Below are positions 45,071 to 52,729 of a DNA stretch of 55,379 bases, piece after piece. The stretch covers positions 1 to 55,379 of the forward strand of contig NZ_FRAB01000043.1 in the NCBI RefSeq assembly GCF_900142195.1, in the 5' to 3' direction. Under the pieces are notes generated by a model. It saw only the letters and a list, made by a program, of their open reading frames with translations. It did no database searches and was not told the DNA's origin. Source of the stretch: Paraburkholderia terricola. Lineage in GTDB: Bacteria > Pseudomonadota > Gammaproteobacteria > Burkholderiales > Burkholderiaceae. Each line of letters starts with the position of its first letter. Within the stretch, counting starts at the first letter, position 1. The position numbers and the translations under genes are program-made.

Positions 45071-46264
45071 TTATTTTAGCTGAGTTTTTGCGAATAAGGC
45101 CAGATTTCCCGCGAGGTCGCCCACTTGCGCCAGTTCGCCCGCCCAATCGGCCGCGCGCTGCATGAGCACCGCCCGGTGGCGCTGGAATTCCGCCCAGTCC
45201 GGCCGGCCGGCGCCGTTCCACGCATGCCAGAAGCGCGCGAGGGCGTGTCGAGCGTCGGCGGGCAGCGTGCGGGCGTAGTGGGCGAGGGCGGCGTCGAGCT
45301 TGGGCAAATGGGAGTCGTCGGCTTGCGGGTAGATGTGCCAGACGAAGGGCTTCGCGGCCCATTGGGCGCGCACGAACGAGTCTTCGCCGCGCACGAAGTT
45401 GACGTCGCTTGCCCAAAGCAGCGCGTCGTAGGCGGGTTGCCGGGTAAAGGCGAGGGCGTGGGCGGTCAGGCTGCCGAGTTCGGCCCGCGCGCCCGCGGCG
45501 AACGAAGGCAAGCCGAAAAAGCGCGCGATCGCACCCGAGATGCGGCCTTCCGGCACCAGCAGCACGACCGGCTCGGCGCTGTCGCGCCACTGTTCGAGCA
45601 GACTGTCGACAGCGGGGTTTTCATAGGCGAACAGCGAAACCACGGTGGCCGCGGCGGGCGGCGGCGCGCGGCCGGTGGTTTCCAGCCACCATGCCTCGCG
45701 CGCGGACGGCGACGTCTCGAACGCCGTGCGCGCGGCGTCGAGATGCCGTTCTTTCAGCACGCCGCCCGTGCCGGGACCGAGCCCCGGAAAGAAGAACGTC
45801 TTGGTGAGCGGGTAGCGCGGGTGCGGCGACGGCCGCAGGTGAAAATCCGCGACCCAGTCCTCGGCGCTCAGATATTCGAGGTTGACCCACACCGGCGCGC
45901 GCTCGCGCCGCGCCATCGCGGCGACGTAGATCGGCGGCAGTTCGCAGGCGAACGCCTCGATCACGACGTCGGCCACTTCGAGCGTAGCGCCCGCATGCGC
46001 GGGCTCGTGCCAATGTTCGATGACGATGCCGCTCAACGTCTGGCGGGCGCGTTCGAGCGCCAGCGATGGGCACAGCTTCTGGAACGCGTGCAGGTCGTCG
46101 ACGAACACGCGCACCTGCCAGCCGTGTTCGCTCGCGAGCTGGCGCGCGAGGCGCCAGCACACGCCGATGTCGCCGAAGTTGTCGATCACCGCGCAGAAGA
46201 TATCGCAGGCGATGGCCGTGGACGCGGCGGGCGGTGCTTCGGAATGGGGCGTGGCGGCGGACAT
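45071..46264 (-). CDS. earP: EF-P arginine rhamnosyltransferase EarP
   Basis: 397-aa GT-B inverting glycosyltransferase that moves rhamnose from dTDP-rhamnose to Arg32 of EF-P. The N-terminal motif CDIFCAVIDNFGDIGVCWR has Asp28 and Asp32 at the four-residue spacing of the catalytic aspartates known in EarP; NFVRGEDSFVRAQW holds the conserved Glu that contacts the nucleotide; FFFPGLGPGTGGVL is also typical. The ATG at 46264 is preferred; a GTG at 46303 would add 13 residues. Pairing with an Arg-type efp gene supports the function strongly. Confidence 0.94.
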   Translation of the reverse strand: MSAATPHSEAPPAASTAIACDIFCAVIDNFGDIGVCWRLARQLASEHGWQVRVFVDDLHAFQKLCPSLALERARQTLSGIVIEHWHEPAHAGATLEVADVVIEAFACELPPIYVAAMARRERAPVWVNLEYLSAEDWVADFHLRPSPHPRYPLTKTFFFPGLGPGTGGVLKERHLDAARTAFETSPSAREAWWLETTGRAPPPAAATVVSLFAYENPAVDSLLEQWRDSAEPVVLLVPEGRISGAIARFFGLPSFAAGARAELGSLTAHALAFTRQPAYDALLWASDVNFVRGEDSFVRAQWAAKPFVWHIYPQADDSHLPKLDAALAHYARTLPADARHALARFWHAWNGAGRPDWAEFQRHRAVLMQRAADWAGELAQVGDLAGNLALFAKTQLK

Positions 46265-46422
46265 GATGGCGTGGGTCGCGGAGTCGAACGGATTCGAAGC
46301 CACGCGGAATGTTCTAAACTGGCGATTCTAAAGCACTCGTTCGCGGTGCGCGCGCCGGTTCATCGGAGCGCGCGACACACGGAACAAGGCTTCGCGAGAC
46401 CGTCCCATCCTACCGATTCTGC

Positions 46423-48630
46423 ATGACCGAACCCGAAGCAACCGACGTTTTCGAGCCGAAACAAGTGCTCGCCCAATTGCCGCATCTGCCGGGCGTCTAT
46501 CGCTATTACGACACGCACGGCGCGGTGCTTTACGTGGGCAAGGCGCGCGACCTCAAAAAGCGTGTCTCGAGCTACTTCACGAAGACGCTGCTGTCGCCGC
46601 GTATCGCGATGATGGTGACGCGCATCGCGCGCGTCGAGACGACCGTCACGCGTTCCGAGGCCGAGGCGCTGCTGCTCGAAAACAATCTGATCAAGGCGCT
46701 GGCGCCGCGTTACAACATCCTGTTTCGCGACGACAAGTCATACCCCTACCTCAAGCTCACGGGTCACAAGTTTCCGCGCATGGCGTACTACCGCGGCGCC
46801 GTGGATCGCAAGAATCAGTACTTCGGTCCGTTTCCGAGCGCATGGGCGGTGCGCGAAAGCATCCAGATCCTGCAGCGCGTGTTCCAGTTGCGCACCTGCG
46901 AAGACTCCGTGTTCAACAATCGCACGCGGCCCTGTCTGCTGCATCAGATCGGCCGCTGCACGGCGCCATGCGTCGCGGCCATCAGCGAGGAGGACTACGC
47001 GCGCGATGTCGCCAACGCGTCGCGCTTTCTGCTGGGCCGCCAAGGCGAGGTGATGAAGGAGCTCGAGCAGAAGATGCACGCGTTCGCGAGCGAGTTGAAG
47101 TTCGAGCAGGCCGCGGCGGTGCGCAATCAGATGAGTTCGTTGTCGACGGTGCTGCATCAGCAGGCAATCGAAGTCGGCAGCGATAGCGACGTCGACATTC
47201 TCGCGGTGGTGGCGCTCGGCGGCCGGGTCTGCGTGAATCTGGCGATGGTGCGCGGCGGCCGGCATCTCGGCGACAAGGCGTATTTCCCGGCGCATGTGGA
47301 AAGCGCGTTGACGGTGGACGAGGGCGGCCTCGAGGAAGGCCGCGGCGAGGCGCTGGTGGACGTCGCGGCCAATGCAGGTTTGGTCGCGCAACCAGGCACG
47401 GGCGGCGAAACCGGCTCGCCGGACGCCGCCGACGCGCTCGCGATCGCGCAAGACATGCCATCGGAAGAAGAGGAAGACGAAGACGCCGGGCTCGAAACCG
47501 AGGCAGATGATCTCGGCGAAGCGGATGCCGAAGCCGGGTCGGAATCCGAACCGTCGAAGCCGCGCAAACGCCGCGCGGCCGGCGGCATCGAGTCCGAAGT
47601 GCTCGAAGCGTTCATCGCGCAGCATTACCTGGGCAATCGCGTGCCGCCGGTGCTGGTGGTGAGCCACGCACCGTCCACCCGCGAACTCGTCGACGTGCTG
47701 ATCGAGCAGGCCGGCCACAAGGTGACGGTGCTGCGTCAGCCGCAAGGCCAACGGCGCGCCTGGCTCGCGATGGCCGAACAGAACGCGCGGCTCGCGCTCG
47801 CACGCCTGCTGTCGGAGCAAGGCTCGCAGCAGGCCCGCACGCGCGCGCTCACCGATACGCTCGGCATGGAATGCGACGACCTCGCGCATCTGCGAATCGA
47901 ATGTTTCGACATCAGCCACACGATGGGCGAGGCGACCCAGGCGTCGTGCGTGGTGTATCACCATCACAAGATGCAGTCGTCCGAATATCGCCGCTACAAC
48001 ATCACCGGCATCACGCCCGGCGACGACTACGCGGCGATGCGCCAGGTGCTCACGCGCCGCTACGAGAAGATGGTCGCGCAAGCCGCCGCGAATGCCGCCG
48101 ACGAAGCCGCCGAGTTGCAAAGCGATGCGGCCGCCGATCCGTCGCTCGCGTCGGATGCCGCCGAGCCGTCGGCGGCGGGCGGCATCTTGCCGACCATCGT
48201 GCTGATCGACGGCGGCAAGGGCCAGGTCGAAATCGCGCGCCAGGTGTTCACGGAACTGGGTCTCGATACCGGCATGCTGGTCGGCGTCGCGAAGGGCGAA
48301 GGGCGCAAGGTCGGCCTCGAGACCCTGATTTTCGCCGACGGCCGCGCGCCGCTCGAACTCGGCAAGGAAAGCGCGGCCTTGATGCTGGTCGCGCAGATTC
48401 GCGACGAAGCGCACCGCTTCGCGATCACCGGCATGCGCGCGAAGCGCGGCAAAACGCGCCAGACCTCGCGGCTCGAGGAACTTGAGGGCGTGGGCGCGAA
48501 GCGGCGCCAGCGGCTGCTCGCCCGCTTTGGCGGACTGCGCGGCGTGGTGGCGGCCAGCGTCGAGGATCTGGCCAGCGTCGAAGGAATTTCACAGGCGCTC
48601 GCGGAGCAGATTTATCGGCAATTGCACTGA
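46423..48630 (+). CDS. uvrC: Excinuclease ABC subunit C (UvrC), with two acidic or Ala-rich insertions
   Basis: 735-aa nuclease of nucleotide excision repair, about 120 residues longer than E. coli UvrC. The GIY-YIG 3'-nuclease domain is at about 20-100 (LPGVYRYYD, LYVGKARDLKKRV), the UVR motif near 205-240, the endonuclease H domain for the 5' cut in the region of IECFDISHTMGEATQAS and VLIDGGKGQ, and the helix-hairpin-helix pair at the C-terminus (LEGVGAKRRQRLL, VEGISQALAE). Two inserts break the usual sequence: an acidic stretch (about 302-387) and an Ala/Asp/Ser-rich stretch (about 554-590). pgsA follows, as in many proteobacteria. Confidence 0.95.
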   Translation: MTEPEATDVFEPKQVLAQLPHLPGVYRYYDTHGAVLYVGKARDLKKRVSSYFTKTLLSPRIAMMVTRIARVETTVTRSEAEALLLENNLIKALAPRYNILFRDDKSYPYLKLTGHKFPRMAYYRGAVDRKNQYFGPFPSAWAVRESIQILQRVFQLRTCEDSVFNNRTRPCLLHQIGRCTAPCVAAISEEDYARDVANASRFLLGRQGEVMKELEQKMHAFASELKFEQAAAVRNQMSSLSTVLHQQAIEVGSDSDVDILAVVALGGRVCVNLAMVRGGRHLGDKAYFPAHVESALTVDEGGLEEGRGEALVDVAANAGLVAQPGTGGETGSPDAADALAIAQDMPSEEEEDEDAGLETEADDLGEADAEAGSESEPSKPRKRRAAGGIESEVLEAFIAQHYLGNRVPPVLVVSHAPSTRELVDVLIEQAGHKVTVLRQPQGQRRAWLAMAEQNARLALARLLSEQGSQQARTRALTDTLGMECDDLAHLRIECFDISHTMGEATQASCVVYHHHKMQSSEYRRYNITGITPGDDYAAMRQVLTRRYEKMVAQAAANAADEAAELQSDAAADPSLASDAAEPSAAGGILPTIVLIDGGKGQVEIARQVFTELGLDTGMLVGVAKGEGRKVGLETLIFADGRAPLELGKESAALMLVAQIRDEAHRFAITGMRAKRGKTRQTSRLEELEGVGAKRRQRLLARFGGLRGVVAASVEDLASVEGISQALAEQIYRQLH

Positions 48631-48684
48631 TCCTTTGCGGCCAGATGCGCGGTGGTTGGTGCATGCGTGGGTGAAAAGCGGGTA

Positions 48685-48722
48685 ATAGGCGGACGAACAG
48701 GCGACGAACAGGCGACGAATAA
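48685..48722. repeat. 11-bp short tandem repeat
   Basis: About three tandem copies of an 11-base unit close to GGCGACGAACA, the first copy one base longer and the last ending in AATA. It lies between uvrC and its terminator hairpin, with no coding potential. Confidence 0.7.
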
Positions 48723-48756
48723 GCGGCGCGCGGGCCCTGTCCGCGCGCCGCTTTGC
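48721..48756 (+). terminator. Long GC-rich hairpin after uvrC, probable terminator
   Basis: Perfect 13-bp stem AAGCGGCGCGCGG (48721-48733) / CCGCGCGCCGCTT (48741-48753), 7-base loop. The tail TTTGCTTG is U-rich but interrupted, so termination may be incomplete. Confidence 0.7.
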
Positions 48757-48817
48757 TTGTGGCAGGCCTTGTGACGCGGCACAATTGCATCTCCCTTGTC
48801 AGACGCTGCGCCTGCCC

Positions 48818-49411
48818 ATGCCGTTTAATTTCCCGATTTTCCTGACTTGGTTGCGGATCATCCTGATTCCGCTCGTCGTCGGCGTGTTCTATTTGCCTGA
48901 CATGATGATGAGCCCGGCGCACCGCAATGTGGCTGCCGCGACCATCTTCGTCCTGGCGGCGCTCACCGACTGGTTCGACGGCTTCCTCGCCCGCAAGTGG
49001 AATCAGACCTCGGCGTTCGGCGCCTTTCTCGACCCCGTCGCCGACAAGCTGATGGTGACCGCGGCGTTGCTCGTGCTGGTGCAGCTCGCGCGGATCGATT
49101 CGGCGATCGCGCTCGTGATCGTCGGGCGGGAGATCGCGATTTCGGCGCTGCGCGAGTGGATGGCGCAGATCGGCGCGTCGAAGAGCGTGGCGGTGAATTC
49201 GCTCGGCAAGTTCAAAACCGCTTGCCAGATGGTCGCGATTCCAATGCTGTTGTACTACGGGCCGTTGCCGTTCGGCGGCGGCATCGTGGTCGACACGCGC
49301 GTGTGGGGCCTGTGGCTCATCTATCTGGCCGCGTTCCTGACCATCTGGTCGATGCTCTACTACATGAAGCTCGCATGGCCGCAGATCCGCGAGCGCGGCG
49401 GTGCTGTTTGA
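48818..49411 (+). CDS. pgsA: CDP-diacylglycerol-glycerol-3-phosphate 3-phosphatidyltransferase
   Basis: 197-aa multispan membrane enzyme making phosphatidylglycerol phosphate. The CDP-alcohol phosphotransferase motif is complete: DWFDGFLARKWNQTSAFG then FLDPVADKL (D, DG, AR, G, D, D). The start MPFNFPIFLTWLRIILIP is the usual N-terminus, at 48818 rather than the earlier in-frame ATG. It lies upstream of a Gly-Gly-Cys tRNA group, matching the E. coli order uvrC-pgsA-glyW-cysT-leuZ. Confidence 0.95.
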   Translation: MPFNFPIFLTWLRIILIPLVVGVFYLPDMMMSPAHRNVAAATIFVLAALTDWFDGFLARKWNQTSAFGAFLDPVADKLMVTAALLVLVQLARIDSAIALVIVGREIAISALREWMAQIGASKSVAVNSLGKFKTACQMVAIPMLLYYGPLPFGGGIVVDTRVWGLWLIYLAAFLTIWSMLYYMKLAWPQIRERGGAV

Positions 49412-49564
49412 GGGCTCGTTCACGGCGCGGTTTGTCGCGGGCTCTCGCGTGTGTCGCGTCGTGCATTTCGTCCCGGTAAGGGCAAGAAGGACGGGCGTGA
49501 AGACCGCGCGTTGCGACGAGACGGTGAGTGAAATCTTTTCGGTTAAAGACATTCGCAAAAGGGG

Positions 49565-49593
49565 TTGACACGTTTCAGCCGTTTCTCCATAAT
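49565..49593 (+). promoter_or_regulatory. Sigma-70 promoter for the tRNA-Gly genes
   Basis: TTGACA (49565-49570), 17 bases, CATAAT (49588-49593), an almost perfect housekeeping promoter. It lies 85 bases before the first tRNA-Gly. Confidence 0.88.
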
Positions 49594-49678
49594 CTCGTTT
49601 CTCCGATGTGAGCAGTTCGAAACGTCGGAGGCAGTAGCAGCAAGAACGCAACAGTAAGCAGCACAAAAGCAGTAATAC

Positions 49679-49754
49679 GCGGGAGTAGCTCAGTTGGTAG
49701 AGCGCAACCTTGCCAAGGTTGAGGTCGCGAGTTCGAGCCTCGTCTCCCGCTCCA
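49679..49754 (+). tRNA. tRNA-Gly (GCC)
   Basis: 76 nt. Acceptor GCGGGAG pairs with CTCCCGC, discriminator T, CCA encoded. D-arm TAGCTCAGTTGGTAGAGC, anticodon loop CTTGCCAAG (GCC), T-arm GTTCGAGCC. Confidence 0.98.
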
Positions 49755-49816
49755 GTTTTCGAAGCAGCGCGTTGTTTGGCGAAGTAAAAGTGCAAGGCGT
49801 TGTGAAGCAGTGCAAT

Positions 49817-49892
49817 GCGGGAGTAGCTCAGTTGGTAGAGCGCAACCTTGCCAAGGTTGAGGTCGCGAGTTCGAGCCTCGTCTCCCGCTCCA
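49817..49892 (+). tRNA. tRNA-Gly (GCC), second identical copy
   Basis: Identical to the copy at 49679-49754. The 62-base spacer between them has no promoter or terminator, so both are cut from one precursor. Confidence 0.98.
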
Positions 49893-49897
49893 TACCA

Positions 49898-49923
49898 AGG
49901 GGAAGCAACGCTTCCCTTTTTGT
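49898..49923 (+). terminator. Possible terminator after the second tRNA-Gly
   Basis: Stem GGGAAGC (49900-49906) / GCTTCCC (49910-49916), 3-base loop, then a five-T run. If it works, tRNA-Cys needs read-through or its own promoter. Confidence 0.6.
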
Positions 49924-49995
49924 TTGGTAGGCCGGTCCCAGAGGTTGGCAGCCAGATAAACCTGCGAATCTGCAGCTAGATTCCAGTCCGCTTGC

Positions 49996-50069
49996 GGCGC
50001 GATAGCAAAGCGGTTATGCAGCGGCCTGCAAAGCCGTTTAGGCCGGTTCGACTCCGGCTCGCGCCTCCA
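49996..50069 (+). tRNA. tRNA-Cys (GCA)
   Basis: 74 nt. Acceptor GGCGCGA pairs with TCGCGCC, discriminator T, CCA encoded. The anticodon loop reads CTGCAAA with anticodon GCA; T-arm GGTTCGACTCC. The right side of this gene borders the integrative element. Confidence 0.97.
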
Positions 50070-50073
50070 CCTT

Positions 50074-50107
50074 AAAGCCCTGATTCGTCAGGGCTTTTCT
50101 TTTTTCT
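50074..50107 (+). terminator. Rho-independent terminator after tRNA-Cys
   Basis: Stem AAAGCCCTGA / TCAGGGCTTT (50074-50097) with a 4-base loop, then C and six Ts. It stops tRNA transcription before the integrase gene. Confidence 0.9.
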
Positions 50108-50112
50108 GCATC

Positions 50113-50190
50113 TTTCCATCTATGGAAATGTGCTGTCTAAAGTGGTACAAAGCCCTCTCTAACCACTCGAAAAAAACGCGAAACCACTCG
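50113..50190. promoter_or_regulatory. Possible integrase-binding or regulatory repeats upstream of int
   Basis: The palindrome TTTCCA-TCTA-TGGAAA is at 50113-50128. The hexamer ACCACT occurs three times at exactly 21-base steps: inverted (AGTGGT) at 50141-50146, then direct at 50162-50167 and 50183-50188; the last two extend to AACCACTCG. Helically phased repeats between a tRNA and an integrase gene resemble arm-type binding sites, but this is inference. Confidence 0.5.
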
Positions 50191-50234
50191 CATACCGGCT
50201 CATTGGCCGTTTGCGTCAGTTTTGCGGCGGGGCT

Positions 50235-51395
50235 ATGTCCACTAAAAGAATGCGTCCGTCCGGGACGTGGGAATACATCATTCGGCGCAAAGGCGTTTTG
50301 CCAAAGCCACTTTCCCTGACCTTCGACACAGAGGAGGAGGGCGACGCATACGTCAGGCGTCTCGAGCAGATGCTCGACGCTGGCATACTCCCTGAGGATC
50401 TTGTCGCTCGCCGTAGTGATCTGGTGACCGTCGAGGATGCGATTCGCTCGTACATGACCAAGGTGTCGCTGCCGGCGTCGGATGTCTCGTTACTCAATGC
50501 GCTTATCGGTCGGTGGATGGGTCAACCGCTGACGGGCGTCGATTATCAATGGGTCGAAAGCTGGGTCAAGAGCATGAAGCGCAAAGACGTGATGGCGCCG
50601 TCGACCATTCGTCATTACGTTGGTGCACTGGCTCGATGCTTTGATTGGGTCGTGCGTTCCGGCACACCGTCGCTGGCGACCAATCCATTGCGACTCCTGC
50701 CGAAGCGTTACGCAACGTACACCGACGAAGACTCCGCGGCCGTGCGGGCGCAGGACCGAGTGCCGAAGGAAGATGAGTCGCGGGATCGGCGGCTGCTCGC
50801 GAGCGAAGAGGCCTCCGTACGGCGAATCCTCGATGGAGAGAAGCCCGAAAACCGTCAGCGCGGACCTGATCTGAATTTCCGTCCAGCGATGGTCTTTCTG
50901 TTCGAGCTCGGCCTTGAGTCGGCCATGCGCATGCGCGAGATGTACACGATTGACCTCAGTCAGTTCGATGTCGCGCGAGCGACGGTGTTTCTGGACAAGA
51001 CGAAGAACGGAAGCAAGCGTCAGGTGCCGCTGACGACCGTGGCGATCGCCGCCTTCGAGCGGTATCGCAAGCTCGTGATGGCTCGTGATGCGGAAATGCA
51101 GGGATTTGCTTTTGACGGCGGCCGGCTGTTTCCGTGGTGGGACGGCTCGCGAGATAAAAAGGTGCTGGCCGGAATATCGGTGCGGCTGTCCGGTCAGTTC
51201 GGACGCATCTTCGATGCGGCGGGGTGCGGTGACTTCAAATTTCACGACTTGCGACACGAGGCTACTTCACGGCTTTATGAGCGCACTTCGCTATCCGACG
51301 TACAGATCGCGAAGATCACCGGGCACTCTGACACGAAGGTGCTGATGCGCTATTCGAATTTGCGGGGCAGCGACCTCGCCGTGCGATTGTGGTGA
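50235..51395 (+). CDS. Tyrosine recombinase/integrase
   Basis: 386-aa phage-type integrase catalysing site-specific insertion and excision. An N-terminal arm-binding and core-binding region (about 1-160) precedes the catalytic domain. The conserved residues are readable: Arg232 (AMRMREMYTID), a Lys in the LDKTKNGSKRQVPL hairpin near 257, His337 and Arg340 (HDLRHEATSRL), His364 (GHSD) and nucleophile Tyr373 (MRYSNL). The ATG at 50235 is preferred to an upstream one at 50211 that adds eight residues. It is transcribed away from tRNA-Cys and converges on the phosphoribosyltransferase-like gene. Confidence 0.95.
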   Translation: MSTKRMRPSGTWEYIIRRKGVLPKPLSLTFDTEEEGDAYVRRLEQMLDAGILPEDLVARRSDLVTVEDAIRSYMTKVSLPASDVSLLNALIGRWMGQPLTGVDYQWVESWVKSMKRKDVMAPSTIRHYVGALARCFDWVVRSGTPSLATNPLRLLPKRYATYTDEDSAAVRAQDRVPKEDESRDRRLLASEEASVRRILDGEKPENRQRGPDLNFRPAMVFLFELGLESAMRMREMYTIDLSQFDVARATVFLDKTKNGSKRQVPLTTVAIAAFERYRKLVMARDAEMQGFAFDGGRLFPWWDGSRDKKVLAGISVRLSGQFGRIFDAAGCGDFKFHDLRHEATSRLYERTSLSDVQIAKITGHSDTKVLMRYSNLRGSDLAVRLW

Positions 51396-51402
51396 GGCAA
51401 AG

Positions 51403-51426
51403 AAAAACCGCCCCGTAGGGCGGTTT
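51403..51426. terminator. Bidirectional terminator between integrase and PRTase-like gene
   Basis: Stem AAACCGCCC / GGGCGGTTT around a 4-base loop (51405-51426), with further A residues on the left. It overlaps the end of the minus-strand gene by two bases. Confidence 0.75.
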
Positions 51427-52348
51427 AGCTGCGTTTCTTGCCGATCCAATGGAACCCACTGCGAAAGAGGGTACGGTGTCGGATCACCCGCTTTTCAGCG
51501 ACGCCTTCAGTGACGAAAACGCCCTTTGAGCGGAGTCGGAGATCTGTTTTTTGCTTCGCTTGAGCACTGCGACCTCGGATTTCCTCAGCAGTACGGAACC
51601 CGATGAGGTACTGCGCTTCGTCGGCCGTGAGCGCGCGTGGGACAATGTTGAAGATTTCACGGATTTCGTTGCCATACCTTGCCTCCAGTGATGCCACGGT
51701 TTTCTGTGCTGGATACAGTCTACCAGACCGGCTTGCGTTGACCAGAACAGCCGCCGCGATTGGTATGCCGCCGCCCCGGTGGATAAAATCAGCCAGATCG
51801 CAAAGCGTTCCGCCGAGAGTGGTGACATCGTCGACCAGAACGTAGTGACCGCCGCGCAGTATCTTGCCGTGAAACGACGGCCGGCGATTTAGGCGCTCCA
51901 TCGGATCCGCGCCGGTGTGATACACCTTCGAGGTCTGGACGATCTCGGCGTCGAGCTGGCCACCGGCGATCGAGAGCAAGGCGGCCAAGGTTTGCGGGAT
52001 GGCATTGTCGCCGGTCACCTCCCGTGCATGCGGTGCCACGAAGATGCAGTCGTTAGGCAACACGCCATGCAGGAAGAGGTGGGCGACATCGTTAAGCAAT
52101 GGGATGCCAAGATCTTTCACCAAGTCAAGAGCAGCGATCCTGTCGCCTTTCTTTGCATCGGCGTAGAGCCGATGTGCTTTCAGCTCCCGATCATCCCGAA
52201 AGACATACAACGGATGCGTCATCGCGGGAGTGAAGCCGAATTCTCTCATCGGCGCGGGGCCCGGTGAGACTTGTCCGACAAGGGATTCTTTTTTTGAAGG
52301 CAACTTCGGCTCTTCATCGAGAGCGCTGCCCGGCGCGCGATTGACCAT
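51425..52348 (-). CDS. PRPP-binding phosphoribosyltransferase-like protein on the element
   Basis: 307-aa protein. The clear signature is the type I phosphoribosyltransferase PRPP loop YVLVDDVTTLGGTL (residues 169-182), preceded by a likely core strand CIFVAPHARE (101-110) and followed by GIPIAAAVLVNASRSG. About 70 residues precede the core and about 90 follow it (a charged, Arg/Lys-rich tail), so it is larger than nucleobase salvage enzymes. The base specificity is unknown and no salvage genes are near. It is read toward the integrase and has its own -10-like box inside an inverted repeat. No Shine-Dalgarno precedes the ATG at 52348. Possible roles are nucleotide metabolism for the element, a cargo enzyme or a defence or anti-phage effector; none is shown. 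Confidence 0.8.
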   Translation of the reverse strand: MVNRAPGSALDEEPKLPSKKESLVGQVSPGPAPMREFGFTPAMTHPLYVFRDDRELKAHRLYADAKKGDRIAALDLVKDLGIPLLNDVAHLFLHGVLPNDCIFVAPHAREVTGDNAIPQTLAALLSIAGGQLDAEIVQTSKVYHTGADPMERLNRRPSFHGKILRGGHYVLVDDVTTLGGTLCDLADFIHRGGGIPIAAAVLVNASRSGRLYPAQKTVASLEARYGNEIREIFNIVPRALTADEAQYLIGFRTAEEIRGRSAQAKQKTDLRLRSKGVFVTEGVAEKRVIRHRTLFRSGFHWIGKKRS

Positions 52349-52370
52349 GATTAAAGTATAGCGCGCCGGG
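52329..52370 (-). promoter_or_regulatory. Inverted repeat bracketing the PRTase-like promoter and start codon
   Basis: CCCGGCGCGC (52329-52338) and GCGCGCCGGG (52361-52370) are perfect 10-bp inverted copies with a 22-base spacer. The spacer contains, on the minus strand, TATACT (52360-52355) and, 6 bases further, the ATG (52348-52346). Repeat centres are 32 bp apart, about three helical turns, as expected for a repressor operator; a hairpin hiding the start codon is the alternative. Confidence 0.65.
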
Positions 52371-52397
52371 TTTCGCGGAGGAGTTGTGGTTCATCGC

Positions 52398-52721
52398 CTA
52401 TACGGCGTCCGCTGCAAACTCGGGAAGAGCTGGCAACGTCCGCGCTCGTCGACCAGGCCTGCGTCGATCAGGCGTCTCGATCTGCCTTGCGATGGCTCGA
52501 GCAGTTCGATCGTCAGTCTCCGGCTCATGCGCGCCTTGCAATCGAGCCAGCGATTGTTCCTGCGTTTTTTTCCTAAGAAACGCGACGACGTCGTCTTCGA
52601 GGAATACCCACGCTCGGCCGATCTTGGCGCCGGGCAGCTCGCCTGTGCCGGCGAGTTTCATTGCCGTGTTACGGTCGACCTTCAAAAATTCCGCGCACTC
52701 AATTAGATCAAACGTTCTCAT
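52398..52721 (-). CDS. Helix-turn-helix protein, excisionase (HTH_17) type
   Basis: 107-aa protein starting MRTFDLIECAEFLKVDRNTA, with continuation MKLAGTGELPGAKIGRAWVF and LEDDVVAFLRKK. This is the winged-helix DNA-binding fold of MerR/Xis-type proteins (about residues 4-52), followed by a basic Arg-rich tail. AAGGA lies 5 bases before the ATG at 52721. A longer frame runs to 53405 but crosses two other genes and was rejected. It may direct excision with the integrase, or regulate the operon or the PRTase-like gene next door. Confidence 0.85.
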   Translation of the reverse strand: MRTFDLIECAEFLKVDRNTAMKLAGTGELPGAKIGRAWVFLEDDVVAFLRKKTQEQSLARLQGAHEPETDDRTARAIARQIETPDRRRPGRRARTLPALPEFAADAV

Positions 52722-52729
52722 GTCGGTCC

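Noticed and set aside
46738..48414. 558-codon minus-strand frame opposite uvrC
   Set aside because: Antisense to a complete uvrC; no family motif and typical His/Arg-rich shadow composition.
50490..51257. 255-codon minus-strand frame inside the integrase gene
   Set aside because: Antisense to all catalytic integrase motifs; no independent support.
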